Shown: one piece after another, positions 34,049 through 43,310 of the stretch
Layout of the letters: each line of letters opens with the position of its first letter
Position numbering within the stretch: position 1 is the stretch's first letter
NCBI GenBank assembly: GCA_017450485.1
Contig: JAFSTN010000038.1
Coordinates: 1-47,741 of the forward strand
Direction: 5' to 3'
DNA: 47,741 nucleotides
Source: Lachnospiraceae bacterium
Lineage (GTDB): Bacteria; Bacillota; Clostridia; Lachnospirales; Lachnospiraceae
The notes under the pieces: model-generated
What the model saw: the letters and a program-made list of their open reading frames with translations, nothing else
Database searches by the model: none
What the model was told of the DNA's origin: nothing
Made by a program: the position numbers and the translations under genes

Positions 34049-35857
34049 TCAGCTCTCCCTGAGTTTCAACAGTTCGCCGAGCGTACACCCAAGTATGGTC
34101 AGTATATCCACATCGGCATCTGACCATTTCCGGTTTGTATTGAACACGTCAAAATCCACAAAAACAAAAGGTTTATCACTGTTTTTGACCACACATCTTA
34201 CTGAAGCGCCTATCTCCTGTTCAATTGCCGATTCATATGCCTTCTCGCTAATCGACTTGAGCCTATTGATATTACTGATCGTAAGCACGGTTTCATGCTC
34301 ATACTGTTCCGGATATGTTCCGTCTGCCGCTATGACCGATCTGTCTTCCGGTTTCCGGGAATAGTCACCAAACCTTAGTATAACTCTTCGTCCGTAATCG
34401 CCGTATATGGTTATGCCGTCAAGATCAAACAGGTCGAGCAGACCCTGCTGGAGATTCGGATTACCCAGAAATCTTTCTATACCGTGCTCCTGGATATCAC
34501 TTATACAACGAACAAGCATCCCTCTTCTTTTCTCTCTGGAAACCATATATGAAACGGTCTGGTATTTTATGGAATCCTCGGAATACTCTCCGTGTATTTT
34601 TTCATCATAGATTATATGACGGTTTTTGCCTTTTTCCTTGGCAATATAAAGCGATTTATCCGCTTTCCCGAAAAGAATATCAAATCTCGTGCCGTCTTTG
34701 GGATACTGTGAGACACCTACCGAAATCGTGAGTTTGATCTTATCATCGAATGCATACATCAGATCCTTGGATATGACTTTGAGGATGAGCTTCAACTCTT
34801 CTCTGCCGGGAACGTCATGCATCAAAGCATAAAACTCATCACCACCAAATCTTCCGATGATCCCATGTTTGCCTATATGCTTCTGAAGGGTATCGGCAAC
34901 CATGCGTATGACCGTATCGCCGAAAGCATGTCCGAAATTATCGTTGATCGATTTAAAATCATCGATATCTATTATGACCATCCACATGATATCAGTGGGT
35001 GAATCAGCTATCTTTTCAACCGAATACTCAGTGGCTGCTTTCTTATTGAGAAGGCCGGTAAACGAATCTTTACCGGCGGCGGTCAGATAATATGCCATAT
35101 CATCCGACTTGCCTTCCGATGAGATCACACCGGTGACTATATCGGGATTATATATCGATATACCGCCACGGAGCAGATAATTGCCTTCGCTGCCTTCCAT
35201 GGAACCGCTGCTCTTCCATTTCATTTCAAAAGAAGTATTTCTTCCCTTTAAATACCTCGTGAACTGGTTCATCTGCTCGGCCATGCGATCAGTGTCTTTA
35301 GCCTCAGCTATTATTTTTTCGGAATATTCATCGAAGTCACCGTTATAAACTGTAATCGCTTTACCGTTAATGTATTTATAGACAGTATAATGATTGCTTT
35401 CCGGGTAGTATTCAAAATAATACTCATCCTTGATAGACATATAAAAACGATATTTTTGAGCTGCGTTGTTTAAATACGTGATCCGCTTGCCCGCATCGAT
35501 AATATCTATCAGATCGATCCTGTATAGTTTTTTCCCTTCTTCGGTACGATCGGACGATTCCAGCTTGATATATACATTACGCCAGCCCTCATCCAGATGA
35601 TTGACCAGCCTTGTATAGAGTTCCACCTCTTCCCGGCAACCATTCGAAATGCTGTCTTTGAGAATATCCGCATCTTCGGAATCTATGAGTTCAGTAAAAG
35701 GAAGAACCGAGTTCTCGCCCACAAATTCGTAGTAGTCCTCGGTTGCACTTGACACAGTAAAATCACCGCGTACATAGAGTACACAGTTGTACATCGGAGT
35801 ATTTATCCTGCTTTTATCATCAGTGTCGGAACTGTTGTGATATCTGTCTATCTTCAT
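34049..35857 (-). CDS. GGDEF diguanylate cyclase with PAS-like and GAF-like domains
   Basis: The central domain (from DSFTGLLNKKAA) has the active-site motif GRFGGDEFYAL and the metal-side Asp in VIIDIDDFKSIND, so it should make cyclic di-GMP from two GTP. No RxxD inhibitory site precedes GGDEF. The N-terminal 260 residues look like one or two PAS-type sensor folds; the C-terminal 170 look GAF-like (VRCVVKNSDKPFVFVDFD). There are no membrane segments, so it is a soluble sensor. I start at ATG 35857, whose A is shared with the stop of the GH9 gene (TAATG), giving 602 residues. The one-base overlap implies coupled translation with GH9. Confidence 0.9.
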   Translation of the reverse strand: MKIDRYHNSSDTDDKSRINTPMYNCVLYVRGDFTVSSATEDYYEFVGENSVLPFTELIDSEDADILKDSISNGCREEVELYTRLVNHLDEGWRNVYIKLESSDRTEEGKKLYRIDLIDIIDAGKRITYLNNAAQKYRFYMSIKDEYYFEYYPESNHYTVYKYINGKAITVYNGDFDEYSEKIIAEAKDTDRMAEQMNQFTRYLKGRNTSFEMKWKSSGSMEGSEGNYLLRGGISIYNPDIVTGVISSEGKSDDMAYYLTAAGKDSFTGLLNKKAATEYSVEKIADSPTDIMWMVIIDIDDFKSINDNFGHAFGDTVIRMVADTLQKHIGKHGIIGRFGGDEFYALMHDVPGREELKLILKVISKDLMYAFDDKIKLTISVGVSQYPKDGTRFDILFGKADKSLYIAKEKGKNRHIIYDEKIHGEYSEDSIKYQTVSYMVSREKRRGMLVRCISDIQEHGIERFLGNPNLQQGLLDLFDLDGITIYGDYGRRVILRFGDYSRKPEDRSVIAADGTYPEQYEHETVLTISNINRLKSISEKAYESAIEQEIGASVRCVVKNSDKPFVFVDFDVFNTNRKWSDADVDILTILGCTLGELLKLRES

Positions 35858-37527
35858 TAGCCCAAAGTGTTCCCCCGGCCCGTGCCTAAATACAATACGT
35901 ATGCCAGTACAAATACAAAAGGTGAATTCCAGTAAATGGTGATCTCGTTCAGTGAATAGCAATCCTCATGATCCAGATAGCATTTCATGGGAGCGCTGTC
36001 CGGATCTATGGCCTTTGCCCTGGCATCCTGGAGTCCCGTATTCGGTCCGCCCGATACAAGTCCGGGCCATGGCTCATCTATACCGTCCACGGCCGTAGGG
36101 CGCAGATGAGGATTTTTATATGCATGCTCTCCGTGTCCGGTGACATAGCTTGTATCCATCGAATTCATGCCAAGCAGATAATCAATGCCGGACAGGATCA
36201 CGTCATTGTATTTGTCAGTCTTGTCCAGTCTGCCTGCTATGGCGAGTATCATCATATACTTGAGCAGCTCCATATTGCTGCCCCAGATGAAATCCTCCCT
36301 GGCCATGCACAGATTGAATCCGTTTTTCCGCGCGTTCGCACACAGCCTGTCAGCCTCCGATATGAAGCTCTGTCGGATGCTGTCGGTCAGGGCATTATTG
36401 TCATCCTTAAGTATCAGTGAAAGCGAACCGAGTCCTGCAACTTCCGCCCAGCCCATACAGGTAAATACATTGCCCTGATACCCTTTCCTCGCGGCATGAG
36501 CGTCATAATCCGCAAGAGACTTGTACCTCGCGCACGCATCCTTCAGATACTTATCCTCTCCGGTAGCCTCATGCAATGAACATGCGGCCCAGAATCTGTT
36601 TGATATATCCTCATCCTCGCTGTACTCTCCCGTGCCGTTTCCCGGTGGGTTACGGAACATCAGCGGCTCCGGATGTGTTTCCAGCCATGTGTATGCTTTG
36701 AGTGAAGCCTCAAGCAGTTTGTCCGCATACGCTGCGTCATAGTCCTTATATATCGTATAAGCCAGTGCGAATACAGCAGCTATATCGGCCGTGGCCATTG
36801 ATGATACCGGGAAAAGATACAGATCATCATGGTCATCCTCGGGCATGATGAAATCCGCATGGCGAAGTGTCGTGACCTTATGCCATACTCCGCCGTCCTC
36901 GCGCTGCATCTTAAACAGGAAGTCAAGCTCTACCTTAGCTTCCGCCAAAATATCCGGAAGAGTTCCTCTCTCCATGTCAACCTTGGGTATGTCATAATCC
37001 ACATTCAGAAGATCAGCGAAAAATCTCACGCCGTACAGCAGATGTGCTATCGCTACGGCACCCGCTGTCGAGTATCTGCCGAAATCGCCGGCATCATGCC
37101 AGCCACCGGTCACATCCACCTCAGGTGAATCCTCTCCGAAAACTTTCGCCGGCGACAAATGGCAGGGGGCGTGATAATACTCGCCTGCATACTTAGGATC
37201 CAATGCATCTCCGCACCGCAGATAATAGAAACACTTAAGCAGATCTTTCATCAGAGTATCGTATGCACCGGCTGATATTCTGAATGCCACAGATGAAGAA
37301 CCTCCTGCATTCACCCGATATACTCCGTCTGTCTGCAGTTCATCGAACACGGCCACATATACATCCTCGCCTGATATCTCATCCGTACCGAAGTGTTCCG
37401 CATGCCCGCTCAATACAGCCTTTCCGTCTTCGTCCGTCACTTCGAACTCCCCCGCGTCGAAGTTGAGTATCGCTCTTTTTTTGCTTCCAGGCAGATATCC
37501 CACCTGATTTACCCATATAGAGTTCAT
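35857..37527 (-). CDS. Glycoside hydrolase family 9, cytoplasmic cellodextrinase-like
   Basis: Residues 1-85 form the Ig-like CelD_N domain, the rest the (alpha/alpha)6 barrel. The catalytic base region is GGWHDAGDFGRY (Asp145 and Asp148) and the acid Glu is E528 in LNEITIYWNSP. VTGHGEHAYKNPHLRP matches the His-containing substrate motif. There is no signal peptide. Non-secreted GH9 enzymes of this size, such as Ced1 of Butyrivibrio, split cello-oligosaccharides inside the cell. ATG follows AAGGAGGGATA, 28 bases after the DUF2974 gene. Confidence 0.92.
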   Translation of the reverse strand: MNSIWVNQVGYLPGSKKRAILNFDAGEFEVTDEDGKAVLSGHAEHFGTDEISGEDVYVAVFDELQTDGVYRVNAGGSSSVAFRISAGAYDTLMKDLLKCFYYLRCGDALDPKYAGEYYHAPCHLSPAKVFGEDSPEVDVTGGWHDAGDFGRYSTAGAVAIAHLLYGVRFFADLLNVDYDIPKVDMERGTLPDILAEAKVELDFLFKMQREDGGVWHKVTTLRHADFIMPEDDHDDLYLFPVSSMATADIAAVFALAYTIYKDYDAAYADKLLEASLKAYTWLETHPEPLMFRNPPGNGTGEYSEDEDISNRFWAACSLHEATGEDKYLKDACARYKSLADYDAHAARKGYQGNVFTCMGWAEVAGLGSLSLILKDDNNALTDSIRQSFISEADRLCANARKNGFNLCMAREDFIWGSNMELLKYMMILAIAGRLDKTDKYNDVILSGIDYLLGMNSMDTSYVTGHGEHAYKNPHLRPTAVDGIDEPWPGLVSGGPNTGLQDARAKAIDPDSAPMKCYLDHEDCYSLNEITIYWNSPFVFVLAYVLYLGTGRGNTLG

Positions 37528-37555
37528 TATCCCTCCTTAATCCGCACATATCTTT

Positions 37556-38653
37556 TCAGGACAGCATATTTTCAAGTTCATTCATGAAATGCACTTTAGC
37601 ACAGTCTATCAGCTTTCTGCTGATCCGCCTGAGCATGTCTGTCGTATCCGCATCCGTGTCTTTATAAGATGAAATGATCTGTTTTGAGTTCTCCATGAAC
37701 CTGTCCATGAACTCAGCCACCGTATCCGCTTCACATCCGGATATGATCTCATACAGAGAGTCCACGAACTTCTGTCTGCTCTCGGGCGGCAGACTTTCGA
37801 TCCAGTCATTGATGGCATCATCACGTATCCTGGCAGTCTCTTTCAGATCACTTTCAGGGACCAGTTCTCCGTTTTCCACACGCCACGTATAGAGATTATG
37901 CTGCAAAAGACCGATACCGATACTTTTGATCACAGTATAGTTGTCGTCCCTCTGCTGAAGCATGCCTATCAGACTGGATTGAGGCAGGTACTTGACTATA
38001 CGGTCACGGATGCGCTCATAACCGTCCATCTGCAGCATTCCCTTCATGAATCCCGGACCGTCCAGACAATATATCTCAGTCAGGCGATCCTGTATCTCCT
38101 CGGAAGCGTGCATGGCAGCGTAGATCGACAGATGACCTCCCTTGGAATGCCCGCCGATACGAAAACGTCCATCTATCATCGAAGCCGCATTGGTCAGATA
38201 TTCGATCGCCAGACGCTGTGCCGGTATCTGAGTCATGTATGTCAGATTGAAATCCTCTTTCCATCCGATCATAGAATCATCGGTCCCGCGGTAAGCCACA
38301 AAGGGATCGATCCCCGGCACCAGGAATGTTACCGCACTGAACTGTGTCTGTACTTCCCTGTCGAGGATATTTACATAGTGAGATATCTTCAGATCCGAAT
38401 AGCGTCTGCTCTTTAAGAGTCTGTCAAAGAGCCCCCTATTCAGTTTGCCGTATATACGCTCTCCGAAGATGCTCACACCATCCCCGCCAGCCTGTATATC
38501 ACGCAAATATATATCTTCGCCTTCACGGACCGCATCGTCATATTTCAGATAACTCAGCTGTGCAAGTACCAGACTGTCCGCATCACCAAATGGTCTGTCT
38601 TCAAAAGATGTGTCTCCGTATTCATCCAGATATTCAAGTATTGAAGCCGGCAT
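37556..38653 (-). CDS. DUF2974 (Mbeg1-like) alpha/beta hydrolase
   Basis: A 365-residue protein of the DUF2974 family, which has an alpha/beta-hydrolase fold with a lipase-like serine motif, here GGHSKGGHLSIYAA (Ser near residue 170). FVAYRGTDDSMIGWKEDFNL, a conserved block of the family, precedes it. The natural substrate of these proteins is unknown; a lipase or esterase role is likely. The start overlaps the end of the GTPase-nuclease gene by 20 bases, with GAGGAG inside that gene as its ribosome-binding site, so the two are co-translated. No signal peptide. Confidence 0.85.
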   Translation of the reverse strand: MPASILEYLDEYGDTSFEDRPFGDADSLVLAQLSYLKYDDAVREGEDIYLRDIQAGGDGVSIFGERIYGKLNRGLFDRLLKSRRYSDLKISHYVNILDREVQTQFSAVTFLVPGIDPFVAYRGTDDSMIGWKEDFNLTYMTQIPAQRLAIEYLTNAASMIDGRFRIGGHSKGGHLSIYAAMHASEEIQDRLTEIYCLDGPGFMKGMLQMDGYERIRDRIVKYLPQSSLIGMLQQRDDNYTVIKSIGIGLLQHNLYTWRVENGELVPESDLKETARIRDDAINDWIESLPPESRQKFVDSLYEIISGCEADTVAEFMDRFMENSKQIISSYKDTDADTTDMLRRISRKLIDCAKVHFMNELENMLS

Positions 38654-41342
38654 TTTCTCTGAATCTCCTCACATCTTCTTCAAGTTCGCGCGCTGACATA
38701 AGCTTTGCATTCTCACCCAGAATGATCAACTGGACCAGACTGTCGGATGTAGCTACGGTGATGTCCATGTCACCCGCATTTAAGACAGTGAAGCGTGCGA
38801 TGTACTGATCAGCAGTCTCCGCTTCCTTTGTATATACCACATGAACACCCAAATAGTCTATCTTTTCCGTGATATGGCCTTTGACCTTATATGCATCAAA
38901 CACGGCTATGATCTCGGTGTCCTTAAGTACTCTGTACTCTGACAGTATATCAAGAAGTCTGTACTTTGCGCCATCCATCTCATAGGTATCACCTGTGAGC
39001 AGGCATTTTAATTCATCCCAGGCATGAATGATGTTATAGCCGTCCACCAGAAGATACCTGGGGCGTTTCTTCGGCTCGCGTTTTGAGTACTTATCATCAC
39101 CGCCGGCCGCAGATTTTGATGAGATCACTCTCTTCTGATGATAGACACGTTTCGTTCTGCCGCGTCTCGAACCGGCATTGGCATGAGTCGTACGGTTCAG
39201 GATCTCATCTATCTCATCGGTTCCCATGGCATACAGCTTGTCCGACAGTTCACCCGATCTGCTGTGAGCTCTGGATACAGCGATCCTTTCAGCCATCTGT
39301 GCCTCACGTTCAAGCTTCTCATCTTCGGTCTCAGTCTCACCGTATATATACTCCGCTTCGCGTGACGGTACATGCATCATGCTTTCGCATTCATACCACG
39401 GAACATAGTATCCAGCCCCATGATCTATGAATACACTTCCGGAGAGGTTCAGGGGATCCGTATCGGGATCGTATGAGGTGCTCTCGATCACGCGGTCCGC
39501 ATCCTCTTCGCTGCACTCTTCATATCCGGAGAAAGTAAGTGTTATCCGCCCGTGTCCGGACGTATATTTTGTCAGTTCACTTTGATAATTATATATCTTC
39601 CCTGCAGGTGCCACTCCGGTGATCACACTCATCAACTCATCCTGGCTCTCTATCGATGATGAACCGTTCATCAGATTGATGTCATTCATCGCCTTTCCGA
39701 TATTGGCAGTTGGGAGAGTCATCGTATATGAGTAATACGGCTCCAGAAGCGTACACTCGGTCTTCATAAGTGCTTGTCTGACGGCACGTCTAGCTGCTTC
39801 CCTGAAGTCATTGCTCTCACTGTGCTTCGTATGCGATCTCCCGCCTATCAATGTGATCCTCATATCGGTCAGCTGAGAGCCGGTAAGCACACCTGCCGGC
39901 AGGTCTTTCGCCAGGGTGGCGAGTACTGTTTTCTGCCAGTTGATGTCCAGTTCGTTCACGGACAGGTCGGTGCCGATCTCTATACCGCTCCCCGCCGGCA
40001 GAGGTTCCAGCAGAAGCTGCACTTCGGCATAGTGTCTCAGAGGCTCGAAATGTCCGAATCCGATGACGGGATCAAGTATCGTCTCCTTATATATGATCCG
40101 GCCAGGACTGAATGTTACCCTGACACCATATCTTTCCTCAACAGTCTGAGCCAGTATCTCCAGCTGGAACTCACCCATTACGGATATCGATACGGAATTG
40201 CGGGATGAAGAGATTATGCTTCCGCTGTCGGGATGACTCCCCGACTCGTTATCAAGAGCGAGCAGCGGATCCTGCGAAGCCAGCTCTCTCAGCCTGGGTA
40301 TGAAGGTCCTCACAGGCACATCATCGGGCAGGATCATATCATAACACAGCACGGGTCTGTTAACGGGTTCCTTATCATCAGGCTCCGCGCCTATTCCCAT
40401 GCCGATAAAAGTTCTTTCCGGACCGCACAGAGTGACAACATCACCCGGTTCAGCCTTATCCACGGACTCATATCCGCCACCGCTGTAACGTCTGATCTGA
40501 GTCACTTTCTGACCTTCGAGGCGCGTATCCGGCAGACTGTCCCGGACAGATATACTGCCTCCGATGACCTTGACGAAACTTAGTTTATGACCGTCCTCAT
40601 ATGCGATCTTAAAGACTTTGGCGGCAGGCTCATCGCGATACCGGATATCCGGCATATGGTGCGTGATGAACCTGATAAGATCATCCGTACCTTCATTGTG
40701 AAGTGCCGACCCGAACACCGCCGGATGAAATCTGCCGGAGTATACAAGCGCCGTAACGTCATCATCCGTTACGGTACCTGTCTCGAGGTACTTTTCTATC
40801 AGATCGTCACTTAACGAAGCAATGTCTTCGATATGATCATCCGTGTAAGGCATTACACCCGGATCCAGCTCGTTCTTAAGAATGCGTAACAGATCCGATC
40901 GTCGCTCGCGTTCACACATATCGGTCTTATTGACATACACCACATATGGTACACGACGATCCGCGAGCATCCGTTTAAGACGCTTTACCGAATCGGTCAC
41001 TCCGTCAGGCGCGCTTATGAGAAGTATCGCCAGATCCATGACAGACAGACTTCTCTCAGTCTCACCTATGAAGTCGGCATGTCCCGGAGTGTCTATCAGC
41101 GTGATCCTGACGTCATCCCCGGACATATTGAGATCGTGAGCAATCGGCAGATCGATCACGGCCTGCTTGGAATATATGGTCACTCCGCGCTTTTTCTCCA
41201 GAGTCTCCGTATCCAGATAAGCATCGCCTGCATCCACTCTGCCCTGTGATCTGATCATTCCGGTCAGATACAGCATGCTTTCGGTCAGAGTAGTCTTGCC
41301 TGCGTCTACATGTGCGATTATTCCTATACTGAGTTTCTTCAT
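38634..41342 (-). CDS. TetM-like ribosomal GTPase fused to a YacP/Rae1-type NYN endoribonuclease
   Basis: Residues 1 to about 650 are an EF-G-like translational GTPase of the TetM/TetO class: G1 AHVDAGKTTL, G2 RGVTI, G3 DTPGHADF, G4 NKTD and G5 GSA. Domains II-V follow, with the domain IV region LLEPYYSYTMTLP. After a basic linker, residues 760-902 are a complete NYN domain like B. subtilis YacP/Rae1, the A-site mRNA endonuclease: LLVDGYNIIHAW, VFDAYKVKG, YTKEAETADQYIAR, ATSDS and SARELEEDV, with acidic catalytic residues kept. One chain thus joins a factor that enters the ribosomal A-site region with a nuclease that cuts mRNA there. I start at MKKLSIGII (41342); the ATG at 41384 is inside a hairpin. 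Neither has a good ribosome-binding site. Tetracycline resistance cannot be assumed. Confidence 0.9.
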   Translation of the reverse strand: MKKLSIGIIAHVDAGKTTLTESMLYLTGMIRSQGRVDAGDAYLDTETLEKKRGVTIYSKQAVIDLPIAHDLNMSGDDVRITLIDTPGHADFIGETERSLSVMDLAILLISAPDGVTDSVKRLKRMLADRRVPYVVYVNKTDMCERERRSDLLRILKNELDPGVMPYTDDHIEDIASLSDDLIEKYLETGTVTDDDVTALVYSGRFHPAVFGSALHNEGTDDLIRFITHHMPDIRYRDEPAAKVFKIAYEDGHKLSFVKVIGGSISVRDSLPDTRLEGQKVTQIRRYSGGGYESVDKAEPGDVVTLCGPERTFIGMGIGAEPDDKEPVNRPVLCYDMILPDDVPVRTFIPRLRELASQDPLLALDNESGSHPDSGSIISSSRNSVSISVMGEFQLEILAQTVEERYGVRVTFSPGRIIYKETILDPVIGFGHFEPLRHYAEVQLLLEPLPAGSGIEIGTDLSVNELDINWQKTVLATLAKDLPAGVLTGSQLTDMRITLIGGRSHTKHSESNDFREAARRAVRQALMKTECTLLEPYYSYTMTLPTANIGKAMNDINLMNGSSSIESQDELMSVITGVAPAGKIYNYQSELTKYTSGHGRITLTFSGYEECSEEDADRVIESTSYDPDTDPLNLSGSVFIDHGAGYYVPWYECESMMHVPSREAEYIYGETETEDEKLEREAQMAERIAVSRAHSRSGELSDKLYAMGTDEIDEILNRTTHANAGSRRGRTKRVYHQKRVISSKSAAGGDDKYSKREPKKRPRYLLVDGYNIIHAWDELKCLLTGDTYEMDGAKYRLLDILSEYRVLKDTEIIAVFDAYKVKGHITEKIDYLGVHVVYTKEAETADQYIARFTVLNAGDMDITVATSDSLVQLIILGENAKLMSARELEEDVRRFRENAGFNT

Positions 41343-41370
41343 ATACGGATATGCCGGATATACGGACACA

Positions 41371-41401
41371 ATCGCCGCATCCATGTAATGAATGCGGCGA
41401 T
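41371..41401 (-). other. Stem-loop between the GGGtGRT and GTPase-nuclease genes
   Basis: A 13-bp stem with one mismatch (41371-41383 with 41389-41401) and a 5-nt loop. On the minus strand it is followed by TGTGTCC rather than a T-run, so it is a poor terminator. It may control expression of the GTPase-nuclease gene, whose start is 29 bases further on. Confidence 0.6.
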
Positions 41402-41430
41402 GATAAGTTAATGTGATTGCGGTAAGCCTA

Positions 41431-42450
41431 TCAGAACTTACCTGCCTTAGCTGCTTCCTCGATCGAAACCGCTGTGGATACAGTCATACCAACCATAGGG
41501 TTGTTACCGGCTCCGATAAGTCCCATCATCTCAACGTGAGCGGGAACTGATGAAGAACCTGCAAACTGCGCATCCGAATGCATACGTCCCATGGTATCGG
41601 TCATGCCGTAAGAAGCAGGACCTGCAGCCATATTATCGGGATGAAGTGTACGGCCAGTACCACCGCCCGATGCAACAGAGAAGTACTTCTTGCCTGCCTC
41701 AAGTCTCTCCTTCTTATAGGTACCTGCAACGGGATGCTGGAATCTGGTAGGGTTGGTTGAGTTACCGGTGATGGATACGTCAACGTTCTCCTTCCACATG
41801 ATCGCAACACCTTCGCAGACATCATTTGCACCATAGCAGTTAACCTTTGCTCTGGGTGACTCGGGATCCTTGGAATAGCACTTTCTGGAAACTTCCTTTA
41901 CGGTGTTGGTATAAGGATCGTACTCGGTCTCAACGAAGGTAAATCCGTTGATACGTGAAATGATCTGTGCAGCGTCTTTTCCGAGACCGTTAAGGATAAC
42001 GCGCAGAGGTTTCTGACGAACCTTGTTGGCCTTCTCGGCGATACCGATAGCTCCCTCAGCAGCTGCGAATGACTCGTGGCCTGCAAGGAATGCGAAGCAC
42101 TCGGTCTCCTCCTCGAGGAGCATCTTGCCGAGGTTACCGTGTCCGAGACCAACCTTACGTGTGTCGGCAACGGATCCGGGAATACAGAATGCCTGGAGTC
42201 CCTCTCCGATAGCAGCTGCAGCATCTGCAGCCTTACGGCATCCCTTCTTGATAGCGATGGCAGCACCTACGGTGTATGCCCACTTTGCGTTCTCAAAACA
42301 GATGGGCTGAATGCCCTCGATCAGGTGGTAAATATCAAGTCCTGCATCCTTGGTGATCTTCTCGGCCTCATCGATCGACCCGATACCGTACTCAGCGAGT
42401 TTGGCAAGGATCTGGGGCTCTCTTCTTTCATATGATTCAAATTTTGCCAT
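41431..42450 (-). CDS. GGGtGRT protein (conserved, function unknown)
   Basis: This 339-residue protein carries the defining motif SGGGTGRT at 261-268, followed by LHPDNMAAG. It belongs to the GGGtGRT family, found mostly in anaerobic Firmicutes next to a NifU-like scaffold gene, as here (18-base gap). Other glycine-rich blocks (GLGHGNLGKMLL, ILNGLGKDAAQI, GAGNNPMVGM) suggest phosphate or nucleotide binding. It is cytoplasmic, with no membrane segment. The function is not known; a role in iron-sulphur or sulphur metabolism is inferred only from the constant partner. ATG follows GGGAGGATTAGAAA. Confidence 0.9.
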   Translation of the reverse strand: MAKFESYERREPQILAKLAEYGIGSIDEAEKITKDAGLDIYHLIEGIQPICFENAKWAYTVGAAIAIKKGCRKAADAAAAIGEGLQAFCIPGSVADTRKVGLGHGNLGKMLLEEETECFAFLAGHESFAAAEGAIGIAEKANKVRQKPLRVILNGLGKDAAQIISRINGFTFVETEYDPYTNTVKEVSRKCYSKDPESPRAKVNCYGANDVCEGVAIMWKENVDVSITGNSTNPTRFQHPVAGTYKKERLEAGKKYFSVASGGGTGRTLHPDNMAAGPASYGMTDTMGRMHSDAQFAGSSSVPAHVEMMGLIGAGNNPMVGMTVSTAVSIEEAAKAGKF

Positions 42451-42468
42451 TTTCTAATCCTCCCTATA

Positions 42469-43161
42469 TCACTCTTTACGAGGGTCAATGAGTCTGACAG
42501 CATCTGCAACACGTCCGTACTGACCGGAAGCCTTCTCTACTGCCTTAACAGCATCGTCGCCGGCTTTGATGAAGTCCATCATCTTGCCGAAGTTGATGTA
42601 TTTGTATCCGATGATCTCATCGTTCTCATCAAGTGCCAGATGAGTGATATAACCATCTGTAAGCTCGAGATATCTGGGGCCCTTCTCAAGTGTTCCGTAA
42701 GTGGTACCTACCATTGAACGTGCACCCTTACCGAGGTCCTCAAGACCTGCACCGATCTGAAGTCCGTCCTCAGAGAATGCACTCTGGGTACGTCCGTAAA
42801 CGATCTGAAGGAACAGCTCTCTCATGGCGGTGTTGATGGCATCACATACCAAGTCGGTATTCAGCGCTTCCATAACGGTAAGTCCGGGAAGGATCTCGGA
42901 TGCCATGGCAGCGGAGTGAGTCATGCCGGAGCATCCGATAGTCTCAACGAGTGCCTCCTGGATGATACCGTCCTTAACATTGAGAGACAGCTTGCATGCG
43001 CCCTGCTGAGGTGCACACCAGCCGATACCATGAGTATAGCCGGAGATATCTTTAACTTCTTTGGCTTTGACCCATTTTGCTTCTTCCGGTATCGGAGCGG
43101 CGCCATGATGAACGCCCTGATGTACCGGACACATTGCCTTTACTTCTGTAGAATAGATCAT
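42469..43161 (-). CDS. NifU-like iron-sulphur cluster scaffold protein (GGGtGRT-associated)
   Basis: The core (about residues 45-130) resembles the NifU/IscU scaffold: Cys49 and Cys56 in GWCAPQQGACKL, Cys77 in ETIGCSGMTHSAAMASE and Cys106 in LVCDAIN, with the usual spacing. Such scaffolds hold a transient 2Fe-2S cluster. The N-terminal extension (MCPVHQGVHHGAA, Cys and His) and the C-terminal YKYINFGKMMDFIK segment are not part of standard NifU. I start at ATG 43161 because AAGGAGGTTTGTTAC precedes it; earlier starts have none. 230 residues. It forms an operon with the GGGtGRT gene and probably serves it rather than general cluster assembly. Confidence 0.88.
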   Translation of the reverse strand: MIYSTEVKAMCPVHQGVHHGAAPIPEEAKWVKAKEVKDISGYTHGIGWCAPQQGACKLSLNVKDGIIQEALVETIGCSGMTHSAAMASEILPGLTVMEALNTDLVCDAINTAMRELFLQIVYGRTQSAFSEDGLQIGAGLEDLGKGARSMVGTTYGTLEKGPRYLELTDGYITHLALDENDEIIGYKYINFGKMMDFIKAGDDAVKAVEKASGQYGRVADAVRLIDPRKE

Positions 43162-43221
43162 GTAACAAACCTCCTTAATAGATTGTTTTCTGATAGAAAG
43201 ACTACTGTACAATGATAACAC

Positions 43222-43261
43222 AAAACTCCGAATGATAACATCCGGAGTTTTGCGTTTTTTT
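43222..43261 (+). terminator. Terminator-like hairpin pointing to the plus strand
   Basis: A perfect 10-bp stem (43222-43231 with 43244-43253, CAAAACTCCG) is followed on the plus strand by CGTTTTTT. No plus-strand gene lies to its left within kilobases, so it may block antisense transcription; on the minus strand it would be a leader hairpin of the NifU-like gene without a T-run. Confidence 0.6.
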
Positions 43262-43310
43262 CATAACAACTTGGGTATTGTTAATGAGATTGAATGGATT
43301 ATGTTTACGA

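Noticed and set aside
38634-41342. Tetracycline resistance gene
   Set aside because: The GTPase is TetM-like but diverged and fused to a nuclease; resistance cannot be concluded from sequence.
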